Positions 59,528 to 64,000 of a DNA stretch of 64,000 nucleotides are shown here, piece by piece. This DNA comes from Flavobacteriales bacterium. Lineage in GTDB: Bacteria; Bacteroidota; Bacteroidia; Flavobacteriales_F; PHOS-HE28. The number at the start of each line of letters is the position of its first letter. The first letter of the stretch is position 1. The notes beneath the pieces are model-generated. The model worked only from the letters and a program-made list of their open reading frames with translations. It was not told the DNA's origin and did no database searches. The stretch spans positions 868,001 to 932,000 of the forward strand of contig CP065018.1 in the NCBI GenBank assembly GCA_016700415.1. Reading direction: 5' to 3'. Made by a program: the position numbers and the translations under genes.

Positions 59528-60423
59528 GCAAAAAACGAGGCCTTGGGCGCGGATTGAGCGCCCTGCTGGAAGACCCCGGCACGGACATCACCGCGCGACA
59601 TCCGGTACAAGACCCGAGTGCCCAACGCGTGGCGGGCAACACGGCGGGAATACCGGTATCGCAGATCGAACCGAACCCGTTCCAGCCACGCACTGTCTTC
59701 GCTCCGGAAGCCATTCTGGAGCTGGCACAGAGCATCAAGGAGCTGGGTATCATCCAGCCCGTCACCGTGCGCAAGTTGGGCTACGACCGCTACCAGCTCA
59801 TCAGCGGCGAGCGCCGTTTCCGTGCTTCACAGGTGGCCGGCCTGGAAATGATCCCCGCGTACATCCGCATCGCCAACGACGAGAGCATGCTGGAAATGGC
59901 GCTGGTGGAGAACATTCAGCGCGAAGAGCTCGATGCCATCGAAGTGGCCATCAGTTTCCAACGGCTGCTCGATGAAGTACACCTGACGCAAGAAGGACTG
60001 AGCGAAAAAGTCGGCAAGGACCGCGCGACCGTCGCGAACTACCTGCGCCTGCTGAAACTTCCTCCGGAGATCCAACTGGGCCTTCGCCAACGGCAGATCG
60101 GCATGGGCCATGCCCGGGCTTTGATCACCATCGGCGATCCCCAAAAACAAGCCGAGCTCTACCGCCGGATCGTGGAAAGCCAGCTTTCCGTGCGCCAAGT
60201 GGAGGAACTCGCCCGTGAGGACAAACGCCCTGCGGGACGTGGATCCTCCACCGGCAAGAAGCTAAGCGCCACGCGGCACAAAGACCTCGGCAAAGAACTT
60301 TCCAACATGTTCGGCACGCGCGTAGCCGTGAAGCAGGCGGACGCTGGCAAAGGACGCATTGAGATCGCCTTCCGCAACGACGAGGAACTGGAGCGGATAA
60401 AGCGCTTGCTGGAGAGTCGTTGA
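59524..60423 (+). CDS. parB: chromosome-partitioning protein ParB
   Basis: A 299-aa CTP-dependent DNA clamp. The N-terminal tag is KKRGLGRGLSALL. The CTPase/ParB box contains GERRFRASQVAGL. A helix-turn-helix segment follows (TQEGLSEKVGKDRATVANYLRLLKLP). The C-terminal dimer domain is short. No perfect parS (TGTTTCACGTGAAACA) was found by eye in this window. Confidence 0.95.
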   Translation: MSKKRGLGRGLSALLEDPGTDITARHPVQDPSAQRVAGNTAGIPVSQIEPNPFQPRTVFAPEAILELAQSIKELGIIQPVTVRKLGYDRYQLISGERRFRASQVAGLEMIPAYIRIANDESMLEMALVENIQREELDAIEVAISFQRLLDEVHLTQEGLSEKVGKDRATVANYLRLLKLPPEIQLGLRQRQIGMGHARALITIGDPQKQAELYRRIVESQLSVRQVEELAREDKRPAGRGSSTGKKLSATRHKDLGKELSNMFGTRVAVKQADAGKGRIEIAFRNDEELERIKRLLESR

Positions 60424-60495
60424 GTTTCACTCAGGTACTCCGCCTCGGGACCCTGAGCTCATAAATTCCAACTCTTCCTGTCCGACCTTCGCACC

Positions 60496-61554
60496 ATGGA
60501 GCATGCCACATGGATGCAACGTTGCTTGCAGCTGGCCGCTAACGGTGCGGGATCGGTGGCACCCAATCCCATGGTGGGCGCGGTGCTCGTGCAGGGCGAC
60601 CGCATCCTTGCCGAAGGCTGGCACCGCGCACATGGCGGACCGCATGCCGAGGTGGAGTGCCTGTACACGTTCGGTGATGGCGCGATCCCGGCGGATGCCA
60701 TGATGTACGTGTCCCTGGAACCCTGTTCACACACCGGCCTCACACCTCCTTGCGCGGACCTGTTGATCGCACGCGGCCTCCGCACCGTGGTGGTGGGTTG
60801 CACCGATCCCGATCCGCGCGTGGCCGGCCAAGGCATCGTCACGCTTCGCGGAGCGGGCATCGCCGTGATCACCGATGTGCTGGGTGAAAAATGCCGATGG
60901 CAGAACCGGCGTTTCATTACTTCCGTGGAACAACAACGTCCTTACATCATTCTGAAATGGGCGCGTTCCTCGGACGGCTTCCTCGATCAACATCCACGCA
61001 AGGGCCGCGCAGTACAGCGCATCAGCTCGTTCACTTCGGACGTGCTCATGCACCGCTGGCGCAGCGAGGAGCAGGCCATCATGGTGGGCAGCCGCACCGT
61101 GTTGAATGATGACCCACGGCTCAACGTTCGGCACGTGGCCGGGCGTTCGCCGATGCGCGTGGTGCTGGACCGGTACGCGGCTTCCCCTACGGCCTCCAAG
61201 GTCTTCACAGATGGTGCTCCTACCCTGCTCTTCACCGCGCAGAAGCGCACGGACGTGGAAGTGGAACAGGTGGTGATCGCGCCCGAAAGCGATCCGTTGT
61301 CGACACTGCTGAAGGAGTTGCATCGTCGCAAGGTGCGTTCCGTTCTGGTAGAAGGCGGCGGTGAACTGCTGGGGCATTTCATCGCTGCGGGTCTGTGGGA
61401 TGAAGCCCGTGAGATCGTCAGCGACGTGCTCCTGCAACAGGGAACAGCCGCACCGAGGATGACCACCACTCCATTGCGATCGTTCACCTCGGGCAGTGAT
61501 CACATCCACCTGTACACGCGTACGGAAGCACCTGACCCCGCATGGCATTGGTGA
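60496..61554 (+). CDS. ribD: bifunctional riboflavin biosynthesis deaminase/reductase RibD
   Basis: A 352-aa enzyme for two steps of riboflavin synthesis. The deaminase domain (1-145) has NPMVGAVLV, the zinc ligands HAE (about residue 52) and PCSHTGLTPPC. The reductase domain (about 150-345) has RPYIILKWARSSDGF, GSRTVLNDDPRLNVR and VEGGGELLGHF. It overlaps the next gene by 13 nt. No FMN riboswitch is apparent upstream. Confidence 0.95.
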   Translation: MEHATWMQRCLQLAANGAGSVAPNPMVGAVLVQGDRILAEGWHRAHGGPHAEVECLYTFGDGAIPADAMMYVSLEPCSHTGLTPPCADLLIARGLRTVVVGCTDPDPRVAGQGIVTLRGAGIAVITDVLGEKCRWQNRRFITSVEQQRPYIILKWARSSDGFLDQHPRKGRAVQRISSFTSDVLMHRWRSEEQAIMVGSRTVLNDDPRLNVRHVAGRSPMRVVLDRYAASPTASKVFTDGAPTLLFTAQKRTDVEVEQVVIAPESDPLSTLLKELHRRKVRSVLVEGGGELLGHFIAAGLWDEAREIVSDVLLQQGTAAPRMTTTPLRSFTSGSDHIHLYTRTEAPDPAWHW

Positions 61555-62393
61555 TGCTCTCCGCGCTGTTCGGCGCGGTGCTCTTCGTCTTCTTCAAGCT
61601 CTTCGACAGGCGGAAGGTCCCGCTACTGCCGGCCATTGTGGTGAACTACTTAGTGGCGTTCCTTTTCGGCCTCGTTTACTCTAAGCCGTGGGCTGCGGGC
61701 GACATCAGCCTGTTGTGGATGCCTTCGGCATTGCAAGGCGGGCTCTTCATCCTGCTCTTTCAGTTGATCGGTCTTGCATCGCAGCGGATCGGCATATCCC
61801 CCACTACCGTGGCCAGTAAGATGAGCCTCGCCCTTACCGTGTTGATCACGGTCCTCATCTTCCGCGAACAGCCTTCTGCACTGGCGTGGAGCGGCATCGC
61901 ACTTGCCGTGCTGGGCGTCACTTTCAGCAGTTGGGGCGGCGGCACGCGCGGCGCGAAAGGCTGGTGGTTGCTCCCGGTGATCTTCTTCGCCAGCGCCATC
62001 AGCGACGTGCTGATCAATGCCGCGCAACGCACCCGTGTCACGCCGATGACCGAAGCGGTCTTCCCCACGATGATCTTCGGCTTCGCCGCGCTCTTCGGCC
62101 TGGGCTGGCTGGTTTTTCGAACGGACCGCGTCGCGCTTCTCCATCCGCGCACTTGGTTCTGGGGTGCGCTGTTGGGCGGTGTGAACTACGGCTCCATCTA
62201 CTTCCTGGTACTGGCGCTCTCACGTGGCGGTCTGCAGGCGAGCATCGTATTCCCGCTGGCGAACGTGGGCGTGATCCTCATCGGCACAGCCGCGTCCGTC
62301 GTGTTGTTCAAGGAGCGTCTCCACTTGGTGCATTGGGTGGGCATCGCACTCTCGATCGTTGCGCTCTGCCTCATCATTTCAGCACCGGCATGA
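61542..62393 (+). CDS. EamA/DMT-type membrane transporter
   Basis: A 283-aa protein with about ten membrane helices in two homologous halves (residues 1-130 and 140-283), typical of drug/metabolite exporters. It has ISPTTVASKMSLALTVLITVLIF in the first half and VFPLANVGVILIGTAASVVLFKE in the second. Substrate unknown. It sits between ribD and yigZ with overlaps on both sides, so it is cotranscribed. Confidence 0.85.
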   Translation: MALVMLSALFGAVLFVFFKLFDRRKVPLLPAIVVNYLVAFLFGLVYSKPWAAGDISLLWMPSALQGGLFILLFQLIGLASQRIGISPTTVASKMSLALTVLITVLIFREQPSALAWSGIALAVLGVTFSSWGGGTRGAKGWWLLPVIFFASAISDVLINAAQRTRVTPMTEAVFPTMIFGFAALFGLGWLVFRTDRVALLHPRTWFWGALLGGVNYGSIYFLVLALSRGGLQASIVFPLANVGVILIGTAASVVLFKERLHLVHWVGIALSIVALCLIISAPA

Positions 62394-62995
62394 GCAGCGA
62401 CCGCTACTTCACACTGGCCGGGGAAAGCACGGGTGAGGTGCGCGAAAAAGCGAGCAAGTTCTTCGCCTACGCCTTCCCGATAGCGGATGAGGAGGACTTC
62501 AAAAAGCAACAGGTGGAGATCACGCGGACGCATCACACGGCCCGTCACATCTGCCATGCCTGGGTGCTCGGTGATGCCGGCGAACAGTACCGCTCCTACG
62601 ATGCGGGCGAGCCTTCCGGCAGCGCGGGCAAGCCCATCCTCCGCCAGCTACAAGGCGCTGATCTCACCTACTGCGCGGTCGTGGTGGTGCGCTACTTCGG
62701 CGGAACCTTACTGGGAAAGGCGGGACTATCCCATGCCTTCGCGGACGCGGCGAAAGCAGCGCTGGCGAACAACAGCATCGTGGAACGTGTGGTACGTACG
62801 GAGCTAACGGTACAGTGTTCCTATGCGCAAGTAGAAGAGGTGAAGCGTGACGTGCTGCTCCGTGAAGGTGAAATTCTACAAGCGGATTACGCGGAACGCT
62901 GCCTGTTGCGCGTGGCCGTTGCACGCAGTGCAGTGGAAGGGCTTACGGAGAACTGGACGAGGATAGGTGTCGAGGTCAAGATGGAACACAGATGA
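62390..62995 (+). CDS. YigZ/IMPACT family protein
   Basis: A 201-aa protein with the IMPACT domain (about 15-125; KFFAYAFPIADEEDFK, RHICHAWVLGD, DAGEPSGSAGKPIL, VVVVRYFGGTLLGKAGL) and a C-terminal DUF1949-like domain. Related to regulators of translation stress; the bacterial role is unclear. ATGA overlap with the transporter. Confidence 0.9.
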   Translation: MSSDRYFTLAGESTGEVREKASKFFAYAFPIADEEDFKKQQVEITRTHHTARHICHAWVLGDAGEQYRSYDAGEPSGSAGKPILRQLQGADLTYCAVVVVRYFGGTLLGKAGLSHAFADAAKAALANNSIVERVVRTELTVQCSYAQVEEVKRDVLLREGEILQADYAERCLLRVAVARSAVEGLTENWTRIGVEVKMEHR

Positions 62996-63118
62996 CGCAG
63001 GAAGATCAGATCAACACAGATCAAGTTTGGTGATCCGCGGATAGTGATCGGTGCCCCGATACATATCGGGGGGACTGCTGCCAACTGCCAGCTACAACCT
63101 CGTCAGCTATTTCAGCCT

Positions 63119-63526
63119 TCACGAAAAATGCGGCGCCAGCGCGACCAACAGCTCCTCCGGCGCGTGGCATAGCTTGTTCGTTTCCCGATCAATGAAGACT
63201 AAGGTGGTGACCGCCTCGTTGATCAATTCCCCCGCTTCATTGCGCACCTCGTATGCGAACTGGATGCGCACGGAAGGCATCGCTACGATGGTGGTGCGCA
63301 CGGTGAGCAGATCATCATAGAAGGCCGGCTTGTGGTAGGTCACCTTGAGGTCGCGCACCGGAAGCATCACGCCTTCCTCTTCCATGCGGCGGTACGACAT
63401 TCCCAGGCTCCGCAAGGCTTCCACGCGGCCCACTTCGAAATACTGTGCATAAGTACCATAGTAGACGTAGCCCATTTTGTCGGTCTCGGCATATCGGACG
63501 CGTACGGTGGTCTGGTGGCTGAACAT
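63119..63526 (-). CDS. acyl-CoA thioesterase, 4HBT/YbgC type
   Basis: A 135-aa hot-dog-fold thioesterase. The catalytic segment is VRVRYAETDKMGYVYYGTYAQYFEVGR, with the usual Asp (in TDKMG) and the Tyr/His substitution YYGTY. The frame opens at 63571; MFSHQTTVRVRYAETD is the natural start. Convergent with yigZ. Confidence 0.88.
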   Translation of the reverse strand: MFSHQTTVRVRYAETDKMGYVYYGTYAQYFEVGRVEALRSLGMSYRRMEEEGVMLPVRDLKVTYHKPAFYDDLLTVRTTIVAMPSVRIQFAYEVRNEAGELINEAVTTLVFIDRETNKLCHAPEELLVALAPHFS

Positions 63527-63934
63527 GGGTCGGAATATAGGAAGGGATCTGCACAAAACAGTGCTCGACAACGTGGCTTGTATCCACTAACTTCACCGCC
63601 AAGCACCCTCCACCATGCAACTCCACGACCCTTCCAAAAGCACCCTGGGGGAGGTTCTTGAAAATAGGCGTTGCACATTCGGCTTTCCGCTTAGGCCCAC
63701 GCATGTAATGCCTCTTGCCGGGATTCCCACACCCTTCGGAAACCCTTGGTGGGCGCGGGATACAGAAAACAGCACACTCGAGGCGGTTATCGCAAATAAT
63801 TCGATCCGCGCAAATGCGAATGCACTTTTTTTTTCACCGTTCGCTGCTCATATTTGCCTCCCTTCTGAAAGAGGCCGACGCTTGAAGCGATCCGATACAC
63901 ACATCCCCACCAGAGTAAACCCACCGGTAGCACT
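63527..63934. other. intergenic region before dnaA
   Basis: A 408-bp region between the thioesterase gene and dnaA. It contains a T9 run (63826-63834) and related stretches CGCAAATAATTCG (63791-63803) and GCGCAAATGCGAATG. A CATATTTG octamer (63849-63856) may be the dnaA promoter element. I do not see a cluster of TTATCCACA DnaA boxes; the nearest are weak (TTATCGCAA near 63787). One 107-codon open frame (63615-63938) has no family features and I do not count it as a gene. Confidence 0.45.
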
Positions 63935-64000
63935 ATGAAGAAAGACCACGAAAAGATCTGGGGGCGGTGCCTCGATGTGATCAAGGACAACGTTAGCCAG
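63935..64000 (+). CDS. dnaA: chromosomal replication initiator DnaA, N-terminal fragment
   Basis: The last 66 bases encode MKKDHEKIWGRCLDVIKDN and three more residues. The pattern W-x-x-CL-x-x-I-K at the start is the DnaA domain I motif. The gene continues past the window edge. Placement of parAB and dnaA suggests the origin is near. Confidence 0.88.
   Translation, partial: MKKDHEKIWGRCLDVIKDNVSQ

Noticed and set aside
60424..60495. FMN riboswitch before ribD
   Set aside because: Only 72 bases are available and the conserved AGGG/GGCGG-type FMN-box blocks are not seen.
63615..63938. 107-codon open frame just before dnaA
   Set aside because: No start context, no recognised family, and composition like the surrounding intergenic sequence.

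Overview
The window is 64 kb of a gene-dense, GC-rich chromosome from a member of the Bacteroidota, most likely a flavobacterium-like lineage. The support is: several secreted proteins with type IX secretion (T9SS) C-terminal sorting domains; PorD; Bacteroidota-only families (DUF4293, DUF5683, DUF6913-like); a Rho with a long disordered insertion; -7 promoter elements of the TAnnTTTG type; and little sign of Shine-Dalgarno sequences. The window ends in the first 22 codons of dnaA and carries parAB about 5 kb before it, so it is probably close to the replication origin. I see no rRNA, no CRISPR array, no insertion sequence and no prophage.

Layout. 0.4-8.4 kb: dnaE, thioredoxin, an ABC exporter coupled to truA, a YfcE-type phosphoesterase and a DUF4293 protein. 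8.6-14.1 kb: rho, a small membrane protein, an Mpl-type ligase and a T9SS cargo protein. 14.3-23.5 kb: a tiny secreted peptide coupled to a metallo-beta-lactamase-fold hydrolase, a Rieske protein and comEC on the minus strand, then DUF5683-dapB-lepB-lepB2, a lipoprotein and a CoA-type Nudix hydrolase. 23.5-30 kb: a T9SS protein and a two-gene minus-strand operon made of a TPR/caspase-fold protein that lacks the catalytic cysteine and a propeller-sensor adenylate cyclase (frameshifted here). 30-40.2 kb: fabI, recN, two T9SS cargo genes, then porD-coaBC-rpoZ-bamD. 40.4-46.7 kb: a serine-palmitoyltransferase-like enzyme, DoxX, a beta-barrel protein and the translation cluster thrS-infC-rpmI-rplT. 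46.9-52 kb: an exonuclease, dapA, a DUF6913-like gene, ligA and prmC. 52.1-52.8 kb: tRNA-Ala(CGC) and tRNA-Ser(TGA), followed by a remarkable repeat array. 52.8-64 kb: an SRPBCC/GyrI protein, a lipoprotein, DUF937-like/HerA-like/EEP genes, a UPF0173 hydrolase, parA-parB, ribD-EamA-YigZ, a thioesterase and dnaA.

Most genes are core housekeeping genes, many linked by 1-13 nt overlaps. The unusual content lies mainly between genes. (1) A roughly 140-bp interspersed element has a conserved frame around a 24-25 bp perfect palindrome whose sequence differs between copies with full base-pair compensation. (2) A two-module array behind tRNA-Ser repeats the tRNA 3' end. (3) TTGTCAG-repeat arms abut the stop codons of four genes. 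(4) Other intergenic regions are built from locus-specific 7-9 bp units. (5) A G-rich minisatellite occurs both inside the dnaE reading frame and upstream of fabI. Nearly all convergent gene pairs are separated by such hairpin-forming repeats, which suggests a role in two-sided termination or 3'-end definition. Among proteins, the pseudo-caspase/adenylate cyclase operon is the most likely undescribed signalling unit.
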